From an uncultured Fidelibacterota bacterium (GTDB taxonomy: Bacteria > Fidelibacterota > Marinisomatia > Marinisomatales > TCS55): a stretch of 64,000 nt of DNA. The notes beneath the pieces are model-generated. The model saw only the letters and a program-made list of their open reading frames with translations, was not told where the DNA came from and did not search any database. Location of the stretch: the NCBI GenBank assembly GCA_902615915.1, contig CACMQQ010000004.1:101001-165000 (forward strand), in the 5' to 3' direction. A program made the position numbers and the translations under genes. This document shows positions 28,764-37,234 of the stretch, piece by piece. How positions within the stretch are numbered: position 1 is the first letter of the stretch; every line of letters begins with the position of its first letter.

Positions 28764-29690
28764 TTACTCGTTAATAAATTTTTTAATTCTTAATTGTTTA
28801 CTGTGATTTGAATTAGCTATCATTTCACCGATTAATCCAATAGAAAAAAACTGTATACCAATAATGAGGATTAAAACTCCAAAGATTAATAGTGCAATGT
28901 GCTGTGAGAAGGATTCATTTAAAAAGTATTTCAAATACAAAACATATAATTCAATGATGAGGCCTACCGCAAAAGTGAAAAAACCTATTTTACCGAAAAA
29001 ATATAAAGGACTTTGAGTGTATTTAGATAAAAATAGAATTGATATTAAATCAAAAAAACCATGAAAAAACCGCGAACCCCCATATTTAGTTTCCCCATAC
29101 AATCTTTGGCGATGATTAACTATTAATTCTGATACCTTGAATTTTTTCTGACCGGCTAGCGCTGGTATATATCTATGTCGACCACCATAGATATCAATTG
29201 ACTTGACCACACTTTTTTTATACGCCTTTAATCCGCAATTAAAATCATGTATTAAAACACCTGTTGATAATCTTGTTACTATATTAAAAAATTTTGAAGG
29301 GATTTTTTTTGATAAGGGATCTTTTCTATCTTTTTTCCATCCTGATACCAAATCATAGCCTTTTTCAATTTCAGATATCAAATTTTTAATTTCAGATGGA
29401 TCATCTTGCAAGTCAGCATCAAGGGTTATAACATAATCTCCGGAGCAGTATCTAAACCCTTCAGATAGAGCTGCGGATTTTCCATAATTTCTAAAAAATT
29501 GAATAACTTTTATTTTTTTATTTTTGTCAGCTAAAGATACGATATTTTTGAGAGAATCATCGTAAGACCCATCGTCAATAAATATTATTTCATAATTTTT
29601 ACAAAAAGATAGGGCTTTTAATAATTGCTTATAAAGCTCATTAATTGATTCCTCTTCGTTGAAAACTGGAATGACTACACTAATTTTCAT
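28764..29690 (-). CDS. Polyprenyl-phosphate glycosyltransferase (GT2, DPM1/GtrB/ArnC-like)
   Basis: The 308-residue protein couples a GT2 domain (SVVIPVFNEEESI; TLDADLQDDPSEI near residue 94; FNCGLKAYK near 153; HRQRLYGETKYG near 195) to two C-terminal membrane helices (about 230-255 and 265-290). That build is characteristic of enzymes which load a sugar onto undecaprenyl phosphate for use outside the membrane. The YfhO-type GT-C protein in the cluster could be the user; that link is inferred. Confidence 0.9.
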   Translation of the reverse strand: MKISVVIPVFNEEESINELYKQLLKALSFCKNYEIIFIDDGSYDDSLKNIVSLADKNKKIKVIQFFRNYGKSAALSEGFRYCSGDYVITLDADLQDDPSEIKNLISEIEKGYDLVSGWKKDRKDPLSKKIPSKFFNIVTRLSTGVLIHDFNCGLKAYKKSVVKSIDIYGGRHRYIPALAGQKKFKVSELIVNHRQRLYGETKYGGSRFFHGFFDLISILFLSKYTQSPLYFFGKIGFFTFAVGLIIELYVLYLKYFLNESFSQHIALLIFGVLILIIGIQFFSIGLIGEMIANSNHSKQLRIKKFINE

Positions 29691-29699
29691 AAATAATAT

Positions 29700-30257
29700 T
29701 TATATTTTTTCATTTATTAAATGTGGATAAATGGTGTCAAACTCTCTTTTTAAAAAAAATAAATTTATTTCACTAATATCATCCACACTATGAAAAGAAA
29801 TCTCATTGATTAGATAACCAAAACTTGTTTCATATGTATTAAATAAAATAAGATTTTCATCTGCTTTTTTTTGACCTGACTTTAAAATAAAGCTTTCTGG
29901 TATAACCCCCCAAGCTAAATCAATCAAATCTTTTGGCTCTATATTTTCAAACAAGGGAGATATTGAAGAAAAGGAGTCAAAAGGAATGTTTTCTTTTTTT
30001 CTTAATGAAAAAACTTCTATTTTATTTTTAATAATACTTAATTGAAACTGTTTTCTACCAAACATATCTTTAAACAGCATGAAAAGCTCTTCTTTGGTAG
30101 AATTGAAATTAAAGTTTAATCTGGACTGAGGATAATTCTTAATTAGAACATACCCTTTACCCCTACATGAAATTTTTTCTTCTAATTTTACATAACTCCT
30201 GCCATCATCTATTGATTCCAATCTTCCATAATTTGCACATCCTAAGAAAAGTAACAA
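29700..30257 (-). CDS. Predicted lipoprotein of unknown function
   Basis: A 185-residue protein, not recognised. The first standard start in frame is TTG at 30257, which leaves only six residues before the lipobox cysteine (LFLGC). The frame stays open upstream, and starting at the ATT (30287) or CTG (30290) codons overlapping the end of the TPR gene would give a complete lipoprotein signal of about 17 residues. The body is a beta-rich soluble domain, loosely like outer-membrane lipoprotein sorting factors (LolB-like), but I see no firm motif. It lies between the TPR lipoprotein and the glycan cluster. Confidence 0.65.
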   Translation of the reverse strand: MLLFLGCANYGRLESIDDGRSYVKLEEKISCRGKGYVLIKNYPQSRLNFNFNSTKEELFMLFKDMFGRKQFQLSIIKNKIEVFSLRKKENIPFDSFSSISPLFENIEPKDLIDLAWGVIPESFILKSGQKKADENLILFNTYETSFGYLINEISFHSVDDISEINLFFLKREFDTIYPHLINEKI

Positions 30258-30282
30258 GAAAAAATAGATACTATGTATAAAA

Positions 30283-31890
30283 TTAATCAGACAATACCTT
30301 CTTTTTTAATCTTGAATTGTCTTGATCAATAAAGAGTGCTTTTTTATAAAGTTCAACGGCTTCGTCAGTATCATTAGTCTCCATAAGCACATCTCCAAGA
30401 TGCTCTAATACAATGGCATTTTTATCATTTAATTCAACTGACTGGCTTATATATTTCTTCGCCTTTTTAAAATCTCTCAGCTTAAAGTAAACCCAACCAA
30501 TTGTATCAAGATATGATGGATTTTCAGGTTCGATTTCTATAGCTTTTTTAGCCATTTCAAGTGCCTGGTCTAATTTAACATTTCTTTCTACTAAGCTATA
30601 AGCATAATTATTGTATGCCTGGGCATCTTTATCATCGGTATTTATGAGTCTAATATATATTTCGTCAGAATTTTCCCATTGACTTTTCTCATCGTATAGT
30701 ATGGCTAGAGAATGCAATGCATTTTTTGAATTTGGTTCTATGCTTAACGCTTTATTATAATATAGTATTGCATTCTCGCTATCTAAAAATCTGTTGTAAG
30801 CAATTCCTAGTAAATATTGTATTGAAAATATCTTCTCAAAACCTTCAGCAATAGGCTCGAGTAACAATATCATTGATTTATAATTTTCTTGATTTAAATA
30901 AACTATAGCACGACTATAATAGCCTCTCCAATCATCAGGAAAATTTGATATTATCTTATCAGCTACGCCAGCGGCTTCTGATAATTGATTGTCATTTATA
31001 TATATTTCGAATAATGATAATATACTACCAGGATTGCTATTTAGATTTTCAATTGACCTTTCTAAATAATCTTTGGCTTTATTTTTTTCATTATTTCTGT
31101 AAAACAACTTGCCAAGTTCAGCGTTTCTGAAAGCTTTTTCGCCATTTGTTTCATTTAAGTTTTCAATGTGAGTGATTCCTTCTTTAAATTTTCCTTCTCG
31201 TGAAATTAATTCAGTAAAAATAGATAGATAATTTTGATTAATTGGATCTTCAATTGTTAATTGCTTAAAGATTGACAAAGCTTTTACTACATTGTCAGAT
31301 TCAAGGGCATACCTACCAGCAGTTTCTAAAAAATTTAAGTTTGTAGAGTCTATTTTATATGCGTTCAAGTAATGATCAATAGATTTAATAGAGTTTCCCA
31401 ATATCTTTTCAACTTCAGCAAGTGTTATAAGATACTTGACTCTGTTAGGAAATTTTTGAATAAGCTTAGTCAATGGATCTAATGCGCTACCATATTGCTT
31501 ATCAAAAATCATTTGATCTGCAAGCATTTCTAATGCCTCGGGCTCAAAAGGGTTTGTTTTCAGCACATTGTTAATGTGTTTTTTTGATAATAATGGTTTC
31601 CTTAATTTCCAATAACACTCTGCTATGGCTAATTCAATTGCAGAAGTAGCGGGATCAAGCTCTAAGGCTTGTTGAAATTCAATTATAGCCATAGAATAAT
31701 CACCTTGGTTCATTGATAATTGACCATCCAGATAAAATCTTAATGCTTCAGGATTTGGAGATTTTTCTTTATTTATATTTAAAGTTTCTTTAGAAACCTC
31801 GCCAATATTTTTTCTCTGAACAGATGAGCATCCAAAAAAAATTATAAAATATAAAGTAAAAAGAATTTTAAACATTTTCATATTTTTCAA
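30283..31890 (-). CDS. TPR-repeat lipoprotein
   Basis: The 535-residue protein starts with a lipoprotein signal (FFGC, Cys21), followed by about a dozen tetratricopeptide repeats from residue 48 to the end. Typical repeats are GDYSMAIIEFQQALELDP near 62 and NAILYYNKALSIEPNSKNAL near 375. TPR arrays mediate protein binding. Anchored in the outer or inner membrane, it may be an assembly platform. It is followed after about 25 bases by the unknown lipoprotein, whose signal peptide may overlap its stop codon. No catalytic domain. Confidence 0.9.
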   Translation of the reverse strand: MKNMKMFKILFTLYFIIFFGCSSVQRKNIGEVSKETLNINKEKSPNPEALRFYLDGQLSMNQGDYSMAIIEFQQALELDPATSAIELAIAECYWKLRKPLLSKKHINNVLKTNPFEPEALEMLADQMIFDKQYGSALDPLTKLIQKFPNRVKYLITLAEVEKILGNSIKSIDHYLNAYKIDSTNLNFLETAGRYALESDNVVKALSIFKQLTIEDPINQNYLSIFTELISREGKFKEGITHIENLNETNGEKAFRNAELGKLFYRNNEKNKAKDYLERSIENLNSNPGSILSLFEIYINDNQLSEAAGVADKIISNFPDDWRGYYSRAIVYLNQENYKSMILLLEPIAEGFEKIFSIQYLLGIAYNRFLDSENAILYYNKALSIEPNSKNALHSLAILYDEKSQWENSDEIYIRLINTDDKDAQAYNNYAYSLVERNVKLDQALEMAKKAIEIEPENPSYLDTIGWVYFKLRDFKKAKKYISQSVELNDKNAIVLEHLGDVLMETNDTDEAVELYKKALFIDQDNSRLKKKVLSD

Positions 31891-31915
31891 ACAAAATTAT
31901 TTTTAAAAATGAATT

Positions 31916-33601
31916 TCATGATTGAAATATAGTCACGTCGTTTCCACCCTTTTTCTTCGTTTGATACATTGCATCATCAGCCATTTTAATTAGCTCTTTT
32001 GATTCTTTCGACATAGAAGGATACCCTGACATGCCAGCGCTAATGGTTAAGTTAGTAGCAATCCCATCAAAAATGAAAGTTTTTCGATTTATACCTTCAA
32101 CAATTCTTTTTGCTAGCGGAATACAGTCTCTTACATTAGTATTAACCAAAATAACGGAAAACTCTTCTCCTCCAAATCTTCCAACGACATCAATAGTTCT
32201 AACATTTTCTTTGATGATTTTTCCAACTTCTTTTAAAATGTAATCACCGTATAGGTGTCCATAAGTATCATTAATTTTTTTGAATTTATCTAAATCCAAC
32301 ATAATAAGACCAAGGCTTGTTTGAAAACGTGAGCATCTGTCGATTTCTTGATCTAATCTATTCAAAAATGCATTATGGTTTAAAAGGCTAGTTAATCCAT
32401 CATGGATAGCTGCATTTTTAATCAATTTGAAATCATTGCTCCATTCAAATGCTTTACCCAAGGCAATTGATAACTTTTCTAATTTCAATGGTTCAGAATT
32501 TTCAAATTTATAATGATTCACTCTCTCAATAGTAATTGAGCCAATAGCTTTTCCATTTAATCTTAAAGGAGTAGAAAAAATTGGAAATATTTTGTCCTTG
32601 ATATGTATATTGTTATCAAGTTTGTTATTTTTAAAGATTATTGACTTGTTTGAAAGTACAGATTCTCCATAAATAGTATTATTAATATCAAATTCAGATC
32701 CGTTGGCAATATCATCTTTTTTACCATCAACATAAAAAACAGTTAGCTTGTCACGTTTAATATCGCAAATGCTTATAATTAATCTATCATATTTAAGATA
32801 CTGCTGAAATATAGTACCAATATTTTTGAATAAATTTTCTACTTTAACATCGAGTTTAAAATTTTTAAAGTAGTCAAATATTCGATTATTAAATGAATTG
32901 TCATCAAAAAGATTGTTGAAATCATTTAAAAATTTCATGTTTTGAACATAATTATTTACAATGGAGTCAAAATATATTAAATCTTTGCTCTCAATATCTT
33001 TAAAATGATCATTATAGATTAAAGAAAATCCAATGATTTCTGCATCTATTATTAACGGGTAACCAATTAAGACTTCAGCGCCAGACCAATTATTTTTGTT
33101 TACGATTTTTTCCCAACCAGAGAGATTGTCATTTTTTTTAAAGATTTTTCTTTTTTTTGATTTTTGAATATCTTTTAAAATATCATTTTCTAAAGAGATT
33201 TTTTTCTCAAATAGACTATTATTTGTTTGCTTGATTGAAATTGAACTTTTGTTGAGATCAATGAAATAAACTGATAAAGAAGAGCTAGAACTTAGATTGT
33301 TGATATTGTTGCTTAGATTTGTAAAAATTTCTGAATACAAATGATTGTATTCGCTTTTCGTTGCAATTTTATCAATGCTATTTGTTTTAGAAAAATTACT
33401 GCTACTTGAAGATTTTTTAAATTTTAATTTTTCTATTATTAAGTAATTATTATAGAGAAAAGCAAATAAAAGTATTAATACAACGGATTTGAAGATAGAA
33501 TTAGTAAAATTGAAGTCATTAACAAAAACAGCGTAAGCCGTGATTGTACCAAATAAAAGCAGTGAAAGAATTAAATTAGAATTTTTAAATCGTCTTATCA
33601 T
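31916..33601 (-). CDS. Membrane GAF-GGDEF diguanylate cyclase
   Basis: A 561-residue protein with two N-terminal membrane helices (about 10-30 and 33-53), a Ser/Lys-rich linker, a GAF-like region (about 240-380), and a C-terminal GGDEF domain. The active-site motif is RFGGEEFSVIL near residue 480, so it should make cyclic di-GMP. The substrate-binding motif LDLDKFKKIND near 443 is intact. No obvious RxxD inhibitory site four residues before GGEEF was seen. Ligand for the GAF part unknown. Confidence 0.93.
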   Translation of the reverse strand: MIRRFKNSNLILSLLLFGTITAYAVFVNDFNFTNSIFKSVVLILLFAFLYNNYLIIEKLKFKKSSSSSNFSKTNSIDKIATKSEYNHLYSEIFTNLSNNINNLSSSSSLSVYFIDLNKSSISIKQTNNSLFEKKISLENDILKDIQKSKKRKIFKKNDNLSGWEKIVNKNNWSGAEVLIGYPLIIDAEIIGFSLIYNDHFKDIESKDLIYFDSIVNNYVQNMKFLNDFNNLFDDNSFNNRIFDYFKNFKLDVKVENLFKNIGTIFQQYLKYDRLIISICDIKRDKLTVFYVDGKKDDIANGSEFDINNTIYGESVLSNKSIIFKNNKLDNNIHIKDKIFPIFSTPLRLNGKAIGSITIERVNHYKFENSEPLKLEKLSIALGKAFEWSNDFKLIKNAAIHDGLTSLLNHNAFLNRLDQEIDRCSRFQTSLGLIMLDLDKFKKINDTYGHLYGDYILKEVGKIIKENVRTIDVVGRFGGEEFSVILVNTNVRDCIPLAKRIVEGINRKTFIFDGIATNLTISAGMSGYPSMSKESKELIKMADDAMYQTKKKGGNDVTIFQS

Positions 33602-33645
33602 GCAGACAACTTATGAATACTACATAAAGCTATACTACGTATAAA

Positions 33646-34185
33646 TTAATCCCCATCTTTGACAAATTGAACCTTATCCTTCAAGTCAAACGTTTTTCTG
33701 TTAGATTTTTTTGTTTTAGATGAATCTTTGACTGCTGAAACTAAGGATGATGAACCATCATTTAATTTATTGTCATTCAAATTATTTAAATTTTCTTTAG
33801 CAACAACATTCTGATTGATAGGGTCAGATAGAACAGTTGAAACCAAATTAAAGCTTACACCTATAAATAATACTATCAATAGAGATAGAAAAGCTCCATT
33901 TCTAGGGGTAAAACCAAAATAAGTTGTTTTTTTGGTGTGATTTGTTGAGGATATATTACGATTTTTGAGTTTTTTTAGTTTATGAAATAAAACTTGATTA
34001 AAGGCTTTAGAGGCATTGATTGATTCTAGATTATTAACTAATCTTAGAGTTTTTTTAATAGAGCTGAGCAAATTACGAGCTTCTTTATTATCATTTAAGT
34101 AGGCTTCAATCTTTTTTCTGTCAGCAAGACTCAAATCGTTTTCAATGTATTTAGATAATAAATCTTCAAATTCTATTTTATTCAT
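33646..34185 (-). CDS. Anti-sigma-factor-like membrane protein
   Basis: A 179-residue protein directly downstream of the ECF sigma gene (17 bases). The N-terminal 60 residues (FEDLLSKYIENDLSLADRKK, then a helical segment) resemble the anti-sigma domain, without the HxxxCxxC zinc site: there is no cysteine at all. One membrane helix lies at about 97-115 and the C-terminal part is charged and low complexity, presumably extracytoplasmic. It is probably the membrane regulator that holds the sigma factor; this rests on position and architecture. Confidence 0.7.
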   Translation of the reverse strand: MNKIEFEDLLSKYIENDLSLADRKKIEAYLNDNKEARNLLSSIKKTLRLVNNLESINASKAFNQVLFHKLKKLKNRNISSTNHTKKTTYFGFTPRNGAFLSLLIVLFIGVSFNLVSTVLSDPINQNVVAKENLNNLNDNKLNDGSSSLVSAVKDSSKTKKSNRKTFDLKDKVQFVKDGD

Positions 34186-34202
34186 TGCTTGTAAACAAAC
34201 TC

Positions 34203-34823
34203 CTATAAAAAATTTTTTAATTCTTCTTGTAGCTGTATTCTTGCACGATTGATTCTAGATTTGACAGTTCCAAGTGGTACATTAAGTATATTGCTAATAT
34301 CTTCATAAGATAGCTCCTGGACATCGCGAAGGATTGCAACAGTTTTGAAATTTTCAGGTAATTTGTCAATCGCATATTGAATTTTCTTACCTAAAAATTC
34401 ATTATCTGTTTCACTATCCGTTTTTTTATCTGCAGCTGGAAGATCATACTCTTTATCATCAAGACCCATATTGCTTAAACTTGAAGTTTTTCTATTTTTC
34501 TTTTTTCTGAGTTCAGTTTTTGCCAGATTGCTCGCAATTGTGTAAATCCAGGTTGAGAATTTTGCAATATTTTTGTAATAATGTTTGTGGGTATATACTT
34601 TCAATAACGTATCTTGAGCAAGATCTTCAGCTTGATCAAAATCATTCATGAATCGAAAAATAAAATTCACTAATCTGTCTCTATACCGTGAAACAATTTC
34701 AGAATAAGCATTTTCATCGCCAGACTGAAATCTTAGAATTAGATCTTCATCTGTTAATTGAAATTTTTTATCATTCATTTGATAGGCTTGTAAAGATGAA
34801 GTTGGTAAGGGTTGATTTATCAT
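34203..34823 (-). CDS. ECF-type RNA polymerase sigma factor (RpoE-like)
   Basis: Sigma region 2 is clear (YSEIVSRYRDRLVNFIFRFM, then EDLAQDTLLKVYTH near residue 68), followed by sigma region 4 (KTVAILRDVQELSYEDISNI near residue 163, ending with LGTVKSRINRAR). No region 3 is present, so it belongs to the ECF group. The long reading starts at 34823 and would overlap holA by 53 bases. Met16 (34778) gives a more usual 8-base overlap, and I favour it. The next gene is the likely anti-sigma protein. Confidence 0.92.
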   Translation of the reverse strand: MINQPLPTSSLQAYQMNDKKFQLTDEDLILRFQSGDENAYSEIVSRYRDRLVNFIFRFMNDFDQAEDLAQDTLLKVYTHKHYYKNIAKFSTWIYTIASNLAKTELRKKKNRKTSSLSNMGLDDKEYDLPAADKKTDSETDNEFLGKKIQYAIDKLPENFKTVAILRDVQELSYEDISNILNVPLGTVKSRINRARIQLQEELKNFL

Positions 34824-35763
34824 TGCTTGATGAAGTCTTTATTTTTATGTCAATATTTTGTAAATGTCGTAAACATTGCACAATATCTTTACCTGTAAAG
34901 TTCTTTGCATATTCAATTATTTTGTTATCTATATTTCTGTTTAATAAGGTATAGTTGAAACTACTAGCAGATTTATTTGTTCCATGAAAAATTCTAATAA
35001 ATAGCATTTTTTGAAAAAAATCAGCAAACATTTTTACAAATCTTAAAATAGACACATTATTATTTAGTAAAAAAAAACTGAAAAATATAGATTTTTCTAA
35101 ATCTTTTTTTCCAAATGCATCAAAAAAATTAAATAAACTTACAGCATTCAAATTAAAAGAATTTTCAATTATTTCATTTTTTGATATTTTTTTACCATTT
35201 TCAACATTTACTGATAATTTTTCGATAGCACTATGTAAAAAATATAAATTCTCTGAATTTAATTTGACTAATAGATTTAGATCATTTTGATCAACAAGGC
35301 GTAAATCATGAGATTTAATAAAAATTCGCGCCCAAATTATAAAATCACTAAAGAATGGAGTTTGTGTTGAAATTGGATTTAAAAGCGATGATAGTGTATT
35401 AATTAGTTTATTTTTTATTGAATATTCATCTTGGGTTAAAATTAAAATATTTTCTTTGATTGGTTTTTGAACATAATTAAGAAGCTCTTCTCTCGATTTT
35501 CCTTTTAATCCATTCGGGTTACGCAAAATAATTAACTTTTTAGATTGAAAAATATCAGTAGCGTAAAGTGATTGAATTATCGATTCAGATGGGTCAAATC
35601 CTCCAATAAAGAACAACTTTTCGATTGAATTATTTTGAGGAATAGATTTTTTTATTTTTTTTATGAAAAAATTTTGTAAAAAATGATCATCGCCTACTAA
35701 ATAATAAATATTATCGAAATTATCATCATTGATTTTCTTTATTTCAGATATAATAGATTTCAT
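34771..35763 (-). CDS. holA: DNA polymerase III subunit delta
   Basis: A 330-residue protein with the HolA layout. The N-terminal part has IYYLVGDDHFLQNFFIKKI near residue 19, a divergent Walker-like region, and KKLIILRN near residue 75; a helical collar domain forms the C-terminal third. The delta subunit opens the beta clamp during loading onto DNA. Sequence conservation of this subunit is weak across phyla, so the call rests on the overall pattern and length. Its stop overlaps the ECF sigma gene start. Confidence 0.83.
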   Translation of the reverse strand: MKSIISEIKKINDDNFDNIYYLVGDDHFLQNFFIKKIKKSIPQNNSIEKLFFIGGFDPSESIIQSLYATDIFQSKKLIILRNPNGLKGKSREELLNYVQKPIKENILILTQDEYSIKNKLINTLSSLLNPISTQTPFFSDFIIWARIFIKSHDLRLVDQNDLNLLVKLNSENLYFLHSAIEKLSVNVENGKKISKNEIIENSFNLNAVSLFNFFDAFGKKDLEKSIFFSFFLLNNNVSILRFVKMFADFFQKMLFIRIFHGTNKSASSFNYTLLNRNIDNKIIEYAKNFTGKDIVQCLRHLQNIDIKIKTSSSNDKSTLTNFIFTSLSNE

Positions 35764-35774
35764 ACATTAATTCT

Positions 35775-36551
35775 TTATTTTATAATAAATATAGCTAATG
35801 ATAATGCTGAAGCGAAAAAACAGTAATAACTAAACTTATAAAAATTGTTTTTACGAATTACGTTTAATAAAAAACTCAAGAAAATTAATCCAGCGACAAA
35901 GGAAGAAATTGAAGCCAAAGCAAAAAATGATGGCTGATTAGCTACAAGGATAAGACTTTTTTGATCAAAAAAAGTTAAAATTCCCGCTCCTAGGATTACT
36001 AGTATTGCCAAAAAAAAAGAGAATTTAGCAGCCTCCTCTTTACACAGACCTAAATAAAGCGCTGTTACTATTGTAATGCCTGATCTAGAAATGCCTGGAA
36101 AAACTGCAACTGCTTGAGATAACCCAATTAAAATAGCGATTTTGAAGCTTATGGGTAAAGATCTGATTTTTATTTTTTTTGTCCTTAAAAGAAGCAATCC
36201 AGTTATAAACAATGAAATAGCTACAACTAAAATATTTTCTATCAAATCAAATATGAAAATTTTAATAATCAAACCAAAAGCTACTGCTGGAATAGTTCCA
36301 ATTATTAAACAAATAACGTAATATTGATTTTTTTTATTTTTTATTCCAGCAATCAAAGAAATAATCTCATTCCTGAAGACAACGATTATGCTTAACAAAG
36401 TTCCTAGGTGTGTTGCTACTTCCAAAACATTGCCTTGATAATTAACGTTCATTAATTCTTGAGCAATTAATAAATGGCCTGAACTACTAATAGGAAGAAA
36501 TTCAGCTATACCTTGCAGTACTCCTAAAATAAATGATTCAAGTAATTTCAT
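35775..36551 (-). CDS. uppP: Undecaprenyl-diphosphatase UppP (BacA)
   Basis: UppP recycles the lipid carrier undecaprenyl diphosphate used for peptidoglycan and surface glycans. The 258-residue, eight-helix protein has the N-terminal signature GVLQGIAEFLPISSSGH near residue 10, with its catalytic Glu and the serine triplet, and a second motif VFPGISRSGIT near 149. It follows the PgeF gene with a four-base overlap. Confidence 0.95.
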   Translation of the reverse strand: MKLLESFILGVLQGIAEFLPISSSGHLLIAQELMNVNYQGNVLEVATHLGTLLSIIVVFRNEIISLIAGIKNKKNQYYVICLIIGTIPAVAFGLIIKIFIFDLIENILVVAISLFITGLLLLRTKKIKIRSLPISFKIAILIGLSQAVAVFPGISRSGITIVTALYLGLCKEEAAKFSFFLAILVILGAGILTFFDQKSLILVANQPSFFALASISSFVAGLIFLSFLLNVIRKNNFYKFSYYCFFASALSLAIFIIK

Positions 36552-37231
36552 TTTGACATCAAATTAAAAATAGAGAGCATTCTACCAGATTTTTCTTTTT
36601 CTCTCCTGTAAGAAAAAAATTTCTTGTAACTACATTTAGTACATTCTGAATCAATTAGAACATTCCTAATAAAAAAACCATAAGATAGGATTTGATTTTG
36701 TAATACACTTTGCAGGTCAAGCATTGCTTTTCCATCATTTTTTAATTCATAAAATTTTTCATCAAATTTACTATAGACTTTTATATCAACCTCATAACAG
36801 CATTTCTTGATTGAAGGACCTATAACAAATTTAAAATCTTTAATGTTGTTATTGGCTTTAAAAAGAATGTCCATGGCATTAAAAAAAATACCTGCAGACA
36901 ATCCTCGCCACCCAGAGTGAATTAAAGATATATTTTTATTTATTTTATCATAAATGAATATTGGAATACAATCAGCAGTTAATAAAGTTAAAATTTTATT
37001 CGAACCATAATTAACCAAGCCATCAGTGTTGTTGTATGTGCTATTTGCATTAACAACTCTTACATTATTTGAATGTGTTTGAACAGGCACCGCGATATTA
37101 CTGTTATTTAATTTTAAATTTTTTATAAATGATTTTTTGTTTTTGTTTATTGAATAATCAAGATCATTATGTGAAGTGCAAGCAAAGACATCTCCTGAGC
37201 CAAAAAAAGAGGAGTAGTTAGTGTAGTTCAA
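36548..37231 (-). CDS. pgeF: PgeF/YfiH-family (multicopper-type) protein
   Basis: Family members (YfiH, also known as PgeF or laccase-domain proteins) act in peptidoglycan amino-acid editing in E. coli and are also reported as purine nucleoside phosphorylases. Both roles are known of the family, not of this protein. The 227-residue sequence contains PVQTHSNNVRVV near residue 48, the TADCIPIFI metal motif near 85, the HSGWRGLSAGI motif near 105, and GPSIKKCCYEV near 137. All expected zinc ligands are present. Confidence 0.92.
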   Translation of the reverse strand: MNYTNYSSFFGSGDVFACTSHNDLDYSINKNKKSFIKNLKLNNSNIAVPVQTHSNNVRVVNANSTYNNTDGLVNYGSNKILTLLTADCIPIFIYDKINKNISLIHSGWRGLSAGIFFNAMDILFKANNNIKDFKFVIGPSIKKCCYEVDIKVYSKFDEKFYELKNDGKAMLDLQSVLQNQILSYGFFIRNVLIDSECTKCSYKKFFSYRREKEKSGRMLSIFNLMSK

Positions 37232-37234
37232 AAA

